Source: Streptantibioticus ferralitis (GTDB lineage Bacteria; Actinomycetota; Actinomycetes; Streptomycetales; Streptomycetaceae). Taken from it: a DNA stretch of 49,445 bases. The translations under genes were made by a program, and so were the position numbers. Below, piece by piece: positions 1 through 6,370 of the stretch. Every line of letters starts with the position of its first letter. The first letter of the stretch is position 1. Location: positions 1 through 49,445 of the forward strand of contig NZ_JARHTQ010000044.1 of the NCBI RefSeq assembly GCF_029223525.1. The letters are read 5' to 3'. Below the pieces are notes generated by a model. It ran no database searches. It was not told the DNA's origin and saw only the letters and a list, made by a program, of their open reading frames with translations.

Positions 1-62
1 TGCTTCGCAGGGTCGCTGCGGGGACACCCCGGCACACCCCCTTGCGTGGCGCCCTGCGAAAA

Positions 63-82
63 GGGTGGGTGGGTGGGTGGGG
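63..82 (+). other. G-quadruplex-type G tract
   Basis: Five G-runs of 3 to 4 bases are separated by single T residues, the classic pattern for a very stable parallel G-quadruplex. It lies 13 bases beyond the stop codon of the downstream DUF397 gene, on the strand that is template for that gene. A 9-bp inverted repeat (TTCGCAGGG near 4-12, CCCTGCGAA at 52-60) lies just beyond it and could add a terminator-like fold. Confidence 0.6.
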
Positions 83-95
83 AAAATGCTGAACC

Positions 96-311
96 TCAGC
101 GGGCGGGCGGGAAGTCGCCTGCCTTGACCCCGGCCACAAACGCCGACCACGCATCGACGCCGAATATCAGGGCCGGGCCGCCCGGGTCCTTACTGTCCCG
201 AACGGGGACGACGCCGGGGAAACCAGGGGCCACCTCGATGCAGTCGCCGCCGTTGTTGTCGCTGTAGCTGCTCTTGCGCCAAGTCGCCGCGCGGAGATCA
301 TAGTTGGTCAT
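96..311 (-). CDS. DUF397 domain protein (second tandem copy)
   Basis: A 71-residue protein starting MTNYDLRAATWRKSSYS, with the family hallmarks W-R-K-S-S-x-S near the N-terminus, a GGDCIEVAPGF segment, an RDSKDP motif and a C-terminal W-x-x-F helix. DUF397 proteins in Streptomyces typically sit beside XRE/DUF5753 regulators (as in BldB/WhiJ-type pairs) and modulate them. Its ATG overlaps the TGA of the preceding DUF397 gene (ATGA), so the two are probably translationally coupled. It differs from the upstream copy at only about a dozen residues, so this is a recent tandem duplication. The longer reading from 356 is rejected because it runs back into the neighbour. Confidence 0.9.
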   Translation of the reverse strand: MTNYDLRAATWRKSSYSDNNGGDCIEVAPGFPGVVPVRDSKDPGGPALIFGVDAWSAFVAGVKAGDFPPAR

Positions 312-517
312 CGCCGGAAGTCCCCCGCCTTGACCCCCGCCACGAACGCCGACCACGCGTCAGCACCGAATATCAAGGCGGGGCCGTGCGGGTCCTTACT
401 GTCTCGGACGGGGACGACGCCGGGGAAACCGGGGGCTATTTCGATGCAGTCCCCGCCGTTGTTGCCGCTGTGGCTGGACTTGCGCCAAGTCGCCGCGCGG
501 AGATCGTGGTTCGTCAT
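308..517 (-). CDS. DUF397 domain protein (first tandem copy)
   Basis: A 69-residue DUF397 protein (MTNHDLRAATWRKSSHS start) directly after an XRE/DUF5753 regulator, the usual partner arrangement in Streptomyces. The start is placed at 517 because a GGAAGGG-like ribosome site precedes it and because it aligns with the second copy; an in-frame ATG at 541 would add eight residues (MRWKGTPI). It is read in a different frame from the C-terminal end of the XRE reading frame, with which it overlaps by about 120 bases. Predicted role: modulator of the adjacent DNA-binding protein; not proven from sequence. Confidence 0.88.
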   Translation of the reverse strand: MTNHDLRAATWRKSSHSGNNGGDCIEIAPGFPGVVPVRDSKDPHGPALIFGADAWSAFVAGVKAGDFRR

Positions 518-1349
518 TATCGGCGTACCCTTCCATCGCATCGCTGATCAAGGTGGCAGAGTCACGGGCCGAGAGCGCGTCCGCCCTCAGGAGATCATAA
601 GTGCGCGCATGCCGCGCGATCGCTGCCGGATCATCGCTGAAGTGCCCACGGTCCAAGGACTCCGAGTAGACCCACTCGTGGCCGTCGGGCAACGTGATCA
701 GCGACATCGACGTGTTCGGTGGGACCAGGTGGGCGAGACTGAACGGCGCCACCTGGATCCGGATGTTGGGCCGCTCGCCGATCGCCAGCAGGTGAGCGCA
801 CTGCTTTCGCATCACGTCGGGTCCGCCCACCTCCCGCCGGATAGAGCTCTCGTCCAGCACCGCGACCAGGAGCGGTCCTTGGTCGCTGAGGAAGCGCTGT
901 TGTCGGCTCATGCGAGCAGCAACGCGTTCCTCCAGCAGTTCTTCCTCGGACTCGACCTGAGCGAACAATGCGCGCGCGTAGACCTCTGTCTGTAACAGCC
1001 CCGGAATGAAGTGTTCTTGAAACACCCGCAACGCCACCGCCACCGCGTCCATCGACGCCCGCCGCCTGAACCAGTCGGGATGCTCCACGGCCGGATACCA
1101 GTCGATCCGGCGCCACAGCCGGAGAAGCAGCCCATCGGTGCCCAGCAGCTCGTCACACGCCTTCGCGAAGTCCTCCTGCGGCACCCGCGCACCCGTCTCA
1201 ACCCGGGTGATCAACGACCGGTCGCACGGGATCTTCCCGGCCAGATCACCCTGGCTCCAGCCTGCCCGTTCGCGGGCATCCCGCAGCACTTCCCCGAAGA
1301 CGGCTCCCGACGTGGCAGCTGGTCCACCCGCGCCGTTGCGACGGCCCAT
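396..1349 (-). CDS. XRE-family regulator with DUF5753 ligand domain
   Basis: A 317-residue protein. Residues about 15-75 form an HTH of the XRE type (FGEVLRDARERAGWSQGDLA and DRSLITRVETGARVP). The remainder is a DUF5753 region (WFRRRASMDAVAV, PGLLQTEVYARA, RQQRFL, DESSIRREVGGPDVM, SMSLITLPDGHEWVYSES). The start at 1349 has an AAGGGGAG site just upstream; the open frame extends to 1484 without a ribosome site. These proteins form regulatory pairs with DUF397 proteins, here two copies downstream. Oddity: after the expected end near LISDAMEGYADND the frame stays open for about 37 low-complexity, Arg/Pro/Gln-rich residues that are DUF397 codons read out of frame. The family normally stops near this point, so a lost stop or small indel is possible. 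Confidence 0.9.
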   Translation of the reverse strand: MGRRNGAGGPAATSGAVFGEVLRDARERAGWSQGDLAGKIPCDRSLITRVETGARVPQEDFAKACDELLGTDGLLLRLWRRIDWYPAVEHPDWFRRRASMDAVAVALRVFQEHFIPGLLQTEVYARALFAQVESEEELLEERVAARMSRQQRFLSDQGPLLVAVLDESSIRREVGGPDVMRKQCAHLLAIGERPNIRIQVAPFSLAHLVPPNTSMSLITLPDGHEWVYSESLDRGHFSDDPAAIARHARTYDLLRADALSARDSATLISDAMEGYADNDEPRSPRGDLAQVQPQRQQRRGLHRNSPRFPRRRPRPRQ

Positions 1350-1609
1350 GGCAACTCCCCTTGGTGACAGATCTCCTGTGGCACCAGCTAAACCCTTTTC
1401 AGAGTACGCGCGCAGGGGAACGCTGTGGAAGCACACGATCACCGAGTGCATATCACGCGCAAAGACCCCGGCGGCCGCTGACACGGCCCCGGGGCATGGT
1501 CAACGCCGCACAGGAGCGTCAACATGCTTGAGTTTACCGTCCGTTGGTGTGTATGGGTCAGGGCGTGGTGTACGCCCCGGTCCACGGGGCAGCCCTCGGG
1601 GGTGGCGCG

Positions 1610-1783
1610 GTGAGCACTCCGCCCCTGCCGTACCAGGAAGCGTGCCAGGAGTGCGCACGGCTGCGCGCCGCCGAGAGGGCGGCGCGGTTGGACCGGAACC
1701 CGAGCAAGGAGGTGGACTACCGGGTGATGGCCCGGCGCCACCTGCGGGTGATCCACCGGGTGGTTTCGGTGGTGCGTGCATGA
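1610..1783 (+). CDS. small conserved-type protein, function unknown
   Basis: A 57-residue, charged, probably cytoplasmic protein beginning (V)STPPLPYQEACQECARLR and continuing with an Arg/Glu-rich helix. I place the start at GTG 1610 after a GGGGGTGG stretch; an in-frame ATG at 1544 is possible. The C-x-x-C pair near the N-terminus is suggestive but too short to call a zinc site. Its stop overlaps the start of the next gene (ATGA), so the pair is coupled. I do not recognise a function. Small genes of this kind are common beside XRE/DUF397 modules in Streptomyces. It is divergent from the XRE gene at 1349. Confidence 0.65.
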   Translation: MSTPPLPYQEACQECARLRAAERAARLDRNPSKEVDYRVMARRHLRVIHRVVSVVRA

Positions 1784-1929
1784 CCGCCGAGCCCGAAGCG
1801 CCGAAGCGGGAGGACGGGCCGCCGTCGGCGGTGGTCGACCGTTCGCACGTCCCGTACCTGCCCCCGGGAGCCAAGGTCCCGCCGTGCCCGTTCCCGTGCT
1901 CCATCTGTCGGGCCAAGGGACGGCAGTGA
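1780..1929 (+). CDS. 49-residue Pro/Cys-rich protein, function unknown
   Basis: Starts at ATG 1780, overlapping the previous stop by four bases. The protein has an acidic N-terminus followed by SHVPYLPPGAKVPPCPFPCS and a basic C-x-x-C-type end (CSICRAKGRQ), giving three cysteines that could bind metal. Its 3' two-thirds, including the stop codon and about 75 bases of downstream DNA, recur almost unchanged at 6117-6301. No function is assigned. Confidence 0.65.
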   Translation: MTAEPEAPKREDGPPSAVVDRSHVPYLPPGAKVPPCPFPCSICRAKGRQ

Positions 1930-2005
1930 GCCATCCGCGCCGCCCGTGAGGCCATGAGCACCCGCCCTGGTCGCCGCGGAGCAACATCCGGTGACCGGGG
2001 CGGGC
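1821..2005. repeat. left copy of 185-bp direct repeat
   Basis: Matches 6117-6301 at a constant offset of 4296 bases with no gaps and only a handful of substitutions, concentrated in the last 35 bases. It covers the 3' part of the 49-residue gene, its stop and a downstream hairpin. The two copies bracket about 4.1 kb carrying the peptide/methyltransferase cluster and the DUF6879 cassette, so the arrangement could come from duplication or from recombination-mediated insertion. Confidence 0.85.
1965..2000. repeat. dispersed hairpin repeat, copy 1
   Basis: An 11-bp stem (CCCTGGTCGCC against GGTGACCGGGG, with two G-T wobbles) around a 14-base loop, followed by CGGGC. The same 36-base hairpin recurs at 6261-6296 and 9550-9585. 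It lies just after the 49-residue gene and could act as a terminator. Confidence 0.75.
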
Positions 2006-2164
2006 CGATGCGGAGCGCTGCCGCGCCTGCGGCCATCCGGAATCGAACGCGCTTGATTCCAGACGACGTTGCGGCCCGGCATCCCACGGGGAGTGAGCAC
2101 GGCCCTCCGGAGTCATCGGGCATGGATCTTGATACCGGTTGGCAGAAAGAGGACTTGTGCAAGG

Positions 2165-2194
2165 GGGCTGGCCCGCGAGTGCGGGGGCCAGCCC
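2165..2194. terminator. GC-rich hairpin, likely terminator
   Basis: GGGCTGGCCC pairs perfectly with GGGCCAGCCC around a 10-base loop. There is no strong T-run, as is usual in Streptomyces. It lies downstream of the minus-strand methyltransferase cluster and of the short ORF ending at 2210. Confidence 0.7.
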
Positions 2195-2209
2195 GATAGG
2201 ACCGGTGCG

Positions 2210-2314
2210 CTACCTGGCGCTGTCGGCGCGATAGATCGACACGTCGCATGCGTCGGTGACGAATGCGCTGATCGGTGAGAGCAGCGCCCGGTTGGTGCGC
2301 AGGCTGCGGGTCAC
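2210..2314 (-). other. short ORF or gene remnant after the methyltransferase
   Basis: An open stretch of 34 codons from GTG 2314 to TAG, with coding-like content (reading RSLRTNRALLSPISAF then VTDACDVSIYRADSAR). It begins inside the 8-bp tandem repeat that also carries the methyltransferase stop codon, and the frame stays open into that repeat. It may be the 3' end of a lost gene or a third small peptide of the cluster. I cannot decide, and do not recognise it. Confidence 0.4.
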
Positions 2315-2340
2315 CGGCTCACCGGCTCACCGGCTCACCG
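2311..2340. repeat. 8-bp tandem repeat spanning a stop codon
   Basis: TCACCGGC is repeated 3.75 times. The TGA stop of the methyltransferase at 2327 is one of the repeated units, and identical TGA-containing units continue downstream of it. The same pattern is seen at 21771 and 38880. Confidence 0.85.
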
Positions 2341-3421
2341 TGGGTACGGGATGGTCTGGGGAGTCCAGCCATACCTGTTGGCCGTGCTGGTCGACGGTGA
2401 GGCCGAACCGGCCGCGCTCGGGCTGACCTTGTGATTCCCACCAGCGCCATGTCGCCTCTACCTCTTCCCAGAGGCGTCGCGGCCCGTACTGCTCGACCTC
2501 GAACTCCGACCGGCCCGGGACGTACTCGGCGGTCGCCCACGACTTCCCGTCGTCGGCAGTGATCCACAGGGTCGCCTCGTCGCTTCCGTCCTGTGCGAGG
2601 CCCAGGGTCGGCCAGGCGTCCCTCACCTGGGTGCCGATTGCGAACATCCCATCAGGGGAGTCGTCGATGTCGCGCGGGTCGATCCGGGTTGTGGACTTCT
2701 CGCCTTCCTCTCCGTGGTAAGCGTCATGGATGTTGCCGCTGCGTCCTCTTTGGGAGCGGCACCACATGAACGCCGGGCTTCCGGTGAACCGGCCGGTCGC
2801 GCTGCCGTCGCCCACGTCCAGGGTGGCGAAAGAATAGAAGTGGAAGGAGCCTCCCCAGGGGGTGACGATCCGGCCGCCGGGCGCCTGTTCCACCCACGCG
2901 TAGGGGATGTCCCGCACGGTGCAGGTGCATATGATCCGGTCGAACGGAGCAGCCTCGGGGATCCCCTTAGTGCCGTCACCGGTAAGAACCTTCACCTGGA
3001 GTCCGGCCGCTTTGAGGTTCGCTCGCGCCTGTTCGGCAATGGCGGGGTCTACGTCGATCGTGATGACGTTGCGAGTGCCGAGGCGTTTGCCGATCCATGC
3101 TGCGTTCAGACCGGTTCCGGCACCGATCTCGGCGACGGTGTAGTCCTCGCGTACGTCCAGGAGACCGAGCATCTGAAGCATCATCGACGGCATGGAGCTG
3201 GACGAGGTAGGCGTCCCCGAGCCGTCGCCGCCGTCATCGGTCTGGGTGACGACCGGAAGATCTCCGTACACCTTCTGTGCCCACCGTTGGTAGTCGCGGT
3301 CCTTGTCCCGGTCCTCGAAGACCGCGGGGCAGAACAGACCTCGGTCGACGCTGGCAACGGCATCAGCCCATTCGGGCAGGAGGGCACCCTTGTTGGTCAG
3401 GATCTCAACCAACCGTTTCAT
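2327..3421 (-). CDS. PIMT-like (PCMT family) O-methyltransferase, RiPP-associated type
   Basis: A 364-residue protein. Residues about 75-215 are an SAM-dependent methyltransferase fold of the protein-L-isoaspartate O-methyltransferase type: TSSSSMPSMMLQML substrate-loop region, SAM motif VAEIGAGTGLNAAWIG, TIDVDP, VLTGDGTKG, FDRIICTCTV and PGGRIVTPWG. It is much longer than a housekeeping PIMT (about 210 residues). The extra C-terminal domain ends WESQGQPERGRFGLTV, which fits the W-x3-G-x-P-x3-RFGLTV signature that I recall for RiPP-associated PIMT homologues (fuscimiditide, lihuanodin and imiditide systems). It follows a 35-residue Lys/Asp/Gly peptide gene by 15 bases. No graspetide, lasso or lanthipeptide enzyme is nearby, as in imiditide clusters. 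Predicted reaction: methyl-esterification of a peptide Asp, then spontaneous aspartimide. The start at ATG 3421 is preferred; TTG 3430 is possible. Confidence 0.85.
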   Translation of the reverse strand: MKRLVEILTNKGALLPEWADAVASVDRGLFCPAVFEDRDKDRDYQRWAQKVYGDLPVVTQTDDGGDGSGTPTSSSSMPSMMLQMLGLLDVREDYTVAEIGAGTGLNAAWIGKRLGTRNVITIDVDPAIAEQARANLKAAGLQVKVLTGDGTKGIPEAAPFDRIICTCTVRDIPYAWVEQAPGGRIVTPWGGSFHFYSFATLDVGDGSATGRFTGSPAFMWCRSQRGRSGNIHDAYHGEEGEKSTTRIDPRDIDDSPDGMFAIGTQVRDAWPTLGLAQDGSDEATLWITADDGKSWATAEYVPGRSEFEVEQYGPRRLWEEVEATWRWWESQGQPERGRFGLTVDQHGQQVWLDSPDHPVPTVSR

Positions 3422-3436
3422 CGTGGTCAAGGCACA

Positions 3437-3544
3437 TCACTTCTTCGGGTTGCTGATGGGCTTGTCCCACTTGCCGTCCGATTCCTTCGGCGACTGCTTC
3501 TTGTCGCCCTCGCTGCCACCCTTGCCATCTCCGTGTTTGGCCAT
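3437..3544 (-). CDS. 35-residue Lys/Gly/Asp-rich peptide, candidate imiditide-type precursor
   Basis: ATG at 3544 is preceded by GGAGGA at ideal spacing. The product begins MAKHGDGKGGSEGDKK and ends with the segment KWDKPISNPKK; it has about ten lysines and no cysteine or hydrophobic core. Two Asp-Gly pairs (residues 6-7 and 23-24) are the chemically favoured sites for aspartimide formation. It lies 15 bases upstream of the PIMT-like methyltransferase on the same strand, so the two should be co-translated. Strongly charged, unstructured precursors paired only with a PIMT homologue are what is known for imiditides (NmaA/NmaM). Peptide identity and modification site are inference. Confidence 0.75.
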   Translation of the reverse strand: MAKHGDGKGGSEGDKKQSPKESDGKWDKPISNPKK

Positions 3545-3573
3545 CAGCTGTTCCTCCGTTGTGGAAGTGGCTG

Positions 3574-3741
3574 TCAGTTCGAGGTCTCATCGAGCGGGAT
3601 CGGCGCCGGATCAGGACCGGGGCGTGGACCGGAGGGGCGCGGAGGACTTGGATTGCTCGGCGGTGTCGGCTTCCCGGGACTGAGGCCCAGTGCAGCCCGT
3701 ATGAGGAGGTGGCCGAGCTTCGGGCTCTTGAGATCGGTCAT
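3574..3741 (-). CDS. 55-residue proline-rich peptide, function unknown
   Basis: ATG at 3741 has AAGGGCAG upstream. The product has a basic, helix-prone N-terminus (MTDLKSPKLGHLLIRAALGL) and a Pro/Ser/Gly-rich second half ending PIPLDETSN. It ends 29 bases before the lysine-rich peptide gene, on the same strand, so it is probably part of the same transcript. It could be a second precursor, an accessory peptide or a separate small gene. I do not recognise a family. Confidence 0.55.
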   Translation of the reverse strand: MTDLKSPKLGHLLIRAALGLSPGKPTPPSNPSPPRPSGPRPGPDPAPIPLDETSN

Positions 3742-3860
3742 GTGGCATCTGCCCTTCATTGGTGGGTGGCATCGCAAGGCCCCCCTTGCGGGTCGCCGCA
3801 AACCACACGCCGCGGCCCAGGGGCGCTCCGCTTCATCCCGGGCCGTGGGGCGGCCCGTGG

Positions 3861-4085
3861 TCACCGGAACTCTTCGATCGAATCTGGGTCAGTGGTCCAG
3901 TCCAGCCCGCCCTGCTCAGGCGCAAGCCATGCCAGTAGAGGGCCTTCGAAAGCACGATGACTGCGCCCACCCGTGCGCCGGTCGATGTCCAGAGCGATGG
4001 CCCCGCAGCACACCAACCCGGCCGCCGTGAGCGAGGTCCACGACGCGGCGCCCCAACCACGGATGCTCCAGGTGACGCAGCCCAA
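3861..4085 (-). CDS. possible small membrane protein upstream of the peptide genes
   Basis: An open frame of 74 codons with coding-like third positions. It contains one hydrophobic stretch (ASWTSLTAAGLVCCGAIALD) and an acidic C-terminus (DWTTDPDSIEEFR). The only start I find is TTG at 4085, since an in-frame TGA lies 15 bases upstream; an ATG-started frame from 4149 to 3916 overlaps it in another phase. A frameshift or a misjudged start is possible. It is co-directional with the peptide/methyltransferase genes. Confidence 0.4.
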   Translation of the reverse strand: MGCVTWSIRGWGAASWTSLTAAGLVCCGAIALDIDRRTGGRSHRAFEGPLLAWLAPEQGGLDWTTDPDSIEEFR

Positions 4086-4319
4086 GATCGCGCCTGCTCA
4101 TGCGGATCGGTGTCTGCTTCATCTGGGGCATGTGCATCGGTGGCTCCTCGTCACTCGTTGCTGTTTCACGTCGATGCGCAGACGACCGTAAGCGGCAGGT
4201 GCACCAAGTCCCAAGCAGATTGCGCGAGTTTGCAGCAAGTTGATTGACGGGCTCGGATGCCTCCCCGACGATCGACGTGTCGTGCAAACCCGCGCAAACG
4301 AGCAGACGGGAAAGCCGCC

Positions 4320-4727
4320 ATGAAGTTACGGTTCCTTGGCAAGAACAGCACGCCGGGCGACAGCCCTACCCTGTATGCCAGCGACAAGGACAGCTACGTC
4401 ATCCAAGGCTGGAAGATCTACGCCCAAGACATACTCAGCCAGCTCGGCGTGCCGACTGGTCAGACCGCCGTCGAGGTACCGACCGAACTGTTCGAGCACC
4501 TGACGAAGGACGGTCACACGTCCGGTGCAATCGCTAACTTCTCCGCCCCGATCATGCTCGTCACCGAGCACGGCACGTGCATCCTGCAAGGCCCCGAGAT
4601 GGATGACCCCGAGGCCCTGAGCCAGATGCGCATGCCCGACTACGAGACCTGCATCGAGGTCCCCAAGTCCTCGATCACGGCCCTGCTGGAGGGAAACAGT
4701 GGACCTGATCACCCCGGCCGAGCGTGA
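4320..4727 (+). CDS. hypothetical protein of a DUF6879/XRE cassette
   Basis: A 135-residue soluble protein starting MKLRFLGKNSTPGDSPTLYA at ATG 4320, with GGGAAAG upstream. It contains a W-K-I-Y and PTELFEHL segment and an acidic second half (GPEMDDPEALSQMRMPDY). It overlaps the next gene by 29 bases, and the three genes 4320-6085 read as one operon, an arrangement I recall as recurrent in Streptomyces. The function is unknown; a role as partner of the linked XRE regulator is inference. Confidence 0.8.
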   Translation: MKLRFLGKNSTPGDSPTLYASDKDSYVIQGWKIYAQDILSQLGVPTGQTAVEVPTELFEHLTKDGHTSGAIANFSAPIMLVTEHGTCILQGPEMDDPEALSQMRMPDYETCIEVPKSSITALLEGNSGPDHPGRA

Positions 4728-5223
4728 CGAGCTGTTCAACAGCTTCGAACGAGACGCCTTCCACATGGAGTTGAGGGACGACTACGGGTCACCCATCGAA
4801 GACACCCCCTATGCCCGGTGGCAGAGTGGCGAGCCCGACGACTACGCGTGGTTGGAGCCCTGGAAGACGCTGATGCGGCGTGTCACCAGCGAGGGAAAGA
4901 CCGTCCGACGAGTGCGCGTCGTCACGCAACCCCACTCCCAGTACGTCGGCTGGGAGCACTCGCTGACCCACATCAACCTGGAGGTCGGCGAGGACATTCG
5001 ATGGCTACCGCGGCACCGGCTGCCCGGGAACGTGGTCTTCCCCGTGAACGGCAACGACTGGTGGCTGTACGACGATCGCCTGCTAGCCGTCGGCCACTTC
5101 GATCCCGAGGGTAGCGTTCTGGGGTCAGAGATCATCGAGGACCCCGGCATCGTGTCCGAGTGCATCAAGGTGCGCGACCTGCTCTGGGGTGCCGCCATCC
5201 CACACTCCGAGTACAAGCCCTGA
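4699..5223 (+). CDS. DUF6879 family protein
   Basis: A 174-residue protein from GTG 4699, with GGAGGG eight bases upstream. It matches my recollection of the DUF6879 family: an N-terminal ERDELFNSFERDAFHMELRD segment, then RRVRVVTQPHSQYVGWE, then WLPRHRLPG, and a DWWLYDDRLLAVGHFDPEG block. It is cytoplasmic, with no catalytic motif visible. Genes of this family are regularly coupled to XRE/DUF5753 regulators in Streptomyces, as here, and may modulate them in the way DUF397 proteins do (inference). Confidence 0.85.
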   Translation: MDLITPAERDELFNSFERDAFHMELRDDYGSPIEDTPYARWQSGEPDDYAWLEPWKTLMRRVTSEGKTVRRVRVVTQPHSQYVGWEHSLTHINLEVGEDIRWLPRHRLPGNVVFPVNGNDWWLYDDRLLAVGHFDPEGSVLGSEIIEDPGIVSECIKVRDLLWGAAIPHSEYKP

Positions 5224-5230
5224 CCCATCA

Positions 5231-6085
5231 GTGAGCAATCAAGCACAAGAAGCACGAGAGGCGTTGGGTGCCCGGCTTCGCGCGTTCCGCAAGGATGCGG
5301 GATTCGCGAGCGGCCGGGCATTCGCCATGGCCACAGGGTGGGCCGAGTCAAAGGTCTCTCGGATCGAAAACGGCAAGCAGAACGCCAGCGAAGAAGACAT
5401 CCTCCTCTGGTGCATCAAGACCAACAACCAAGTACACACACAGGACCTGATCGCGACAGCCCGCCATATCGATGAGCTGTGGCTTGAGTGGCGCCGTCAG
5501 CTTCAGACGGGGGCCGAGAAGCGGCAGAGCAAGGCCCTACAGGTCTACGCCAAGACCAAGGTCTTCCGTATCTGGCACCCCACGGTCGTGTGGGGCACAC
5601 TCCAGACGGCCGAGTACGCAGCGGAGACGTTCAAACAGGTCGTCGACTACTACGAGATCCCCAACGACACTGAAGCCGCCGTCGCCAAGCGACTTGAACG
5701 ACAGCGATACCTGTACGAGGGCAACCGCATCTTCAACGTGCTCCTCGGCGAGCAGGCCCTCTACTCCAACTTCGGCGGCCCGGACGTGATGAAGGGACAA
5801 CTCGACCGACTCTTGGCGGTGATGCGACTCCCACGACTGAGCCTGGGAATCATCCCGAGATCAGCACCGGTCAAGATCTGGCCCGGCAACTCGTTTTCCA
5901 TGTTCGATGACAGGCTCGTCCTCGTTGAGACGTACTCGGCAGAATTTTCGGTCACCCAACCCCGAGAGGTCGATCTCTACGCCAAAGCATTCGTCCTTCT
6001 CAAACAGTCAGCCGTGTACGGGCGCGGAGCCAGAGAACTACTCCTGTCCGCAAGCCATCACTTTGACAGGCAGTCACGCAAGTAG
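5231..6085 (+). CDS. XRE-family regulator with DUF5753 domain
   Basis: A 284-residue protein from GTG 5231, eight bases after the previous stop; no strong ribosome site is visible, so it is probably translated by coupling. Residues about 8-65 form the HTH (LGARLRAFRKDAGFASGRAF, SKVSRIENGKQNASEEDI). The rest is a DUF5753-type region (YAKTKVFRIWHPTVVWGTLQ, RLERQRYLYE, EQALYSNFGGPDVM, NSFSMFDDRLVLVETYSAEF). It is the third gene of the cassette and the presumed DNA-binding component. Unlike the XRE gene at 396-1349, its partner is DUF6879 rather than DUF397. Confidence 0.9.
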   Translation: MSNQAQEAREALGARLRAFRKDAGFASGRAFAMATGWAESKVSRIENGKQNASEEDILLWCIKTNNQVHTQDLIATARHIDELWLEWRRQLQTGAEKRQSKALQVYAKTKVFRIWHPTVVWGTLQTAEYAAETFKQVVDYYEIPNDTEAAVAKRLERQRYLYEGNRIFNVLLGEQALYSNFGGPDVMKGQLDRLLAVMRLPRLSLGIIPRSAPVKIWPGNSFSMFDDRLVLVETYSAEFSVTQPREVDLYAKAFVLLKQSAVYGRGARELLLSASHHFDRQSRK

Positions 6086-6116
6086 AGGCGGCATCCTGCC
6101 CAGGCAGAACTGACGT

Positions 6117-6301
6117 GCCGTCGGCGGTGGTCGACCGTTCGCACGTCCCGTACCTGCCCCCGGGAGCCAAGGTCCCGCCGTGCCCGTTCCCGTGCTCCAT
6201 CTGTCGGGCCAAAGGGCGGCAGTGAGCCATCCGCGCCGCCCGTGAGGCCATGAGCACCCGCCCTGGTCACCGTGGAGGGACAGCCGGTGACCGGGGCGGG
6301 C
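6117..6301. repeat. right copy of 185-bp direct repeat with truncated gene copy
   Basis: A near-identical copy of 1821-2005. The first 109 bases encode the last 35 residues of the 49-residue protein (SHVPYLPPGAKVPPCPFPCS region) up to its TGA at 6225, but the start and N-terminus are missing, so this copy is a gene fragment. It begins 31 bases after the stop of the XRE gene. Confidence 0.85.
6261..6296. repeat. dispersed hairpin repeat, copy 2
   Basis: CCCTGGTCACC pairs with GGTGACCGGGG (one G-T wobble) around a 14-base loop. It is the same element as at 1965 and 9550. It lies between the truncated gene copy and DUF6247. Confidence 0.75.
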
Positions 6302-6370
6302 AGACGCCGTTTGACCTGTGGCCAGAGACAAGGCATCTCGGCTTCCATACGAGGACAGAGGGAGAACGAG

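Noticed and set aside
4244-4537. Overlapping frame in the DUF6879 cassette start region
   Set aside because: It is out of frame with the clear coding sequence at 4320-4727 and lacks a ribosome site.
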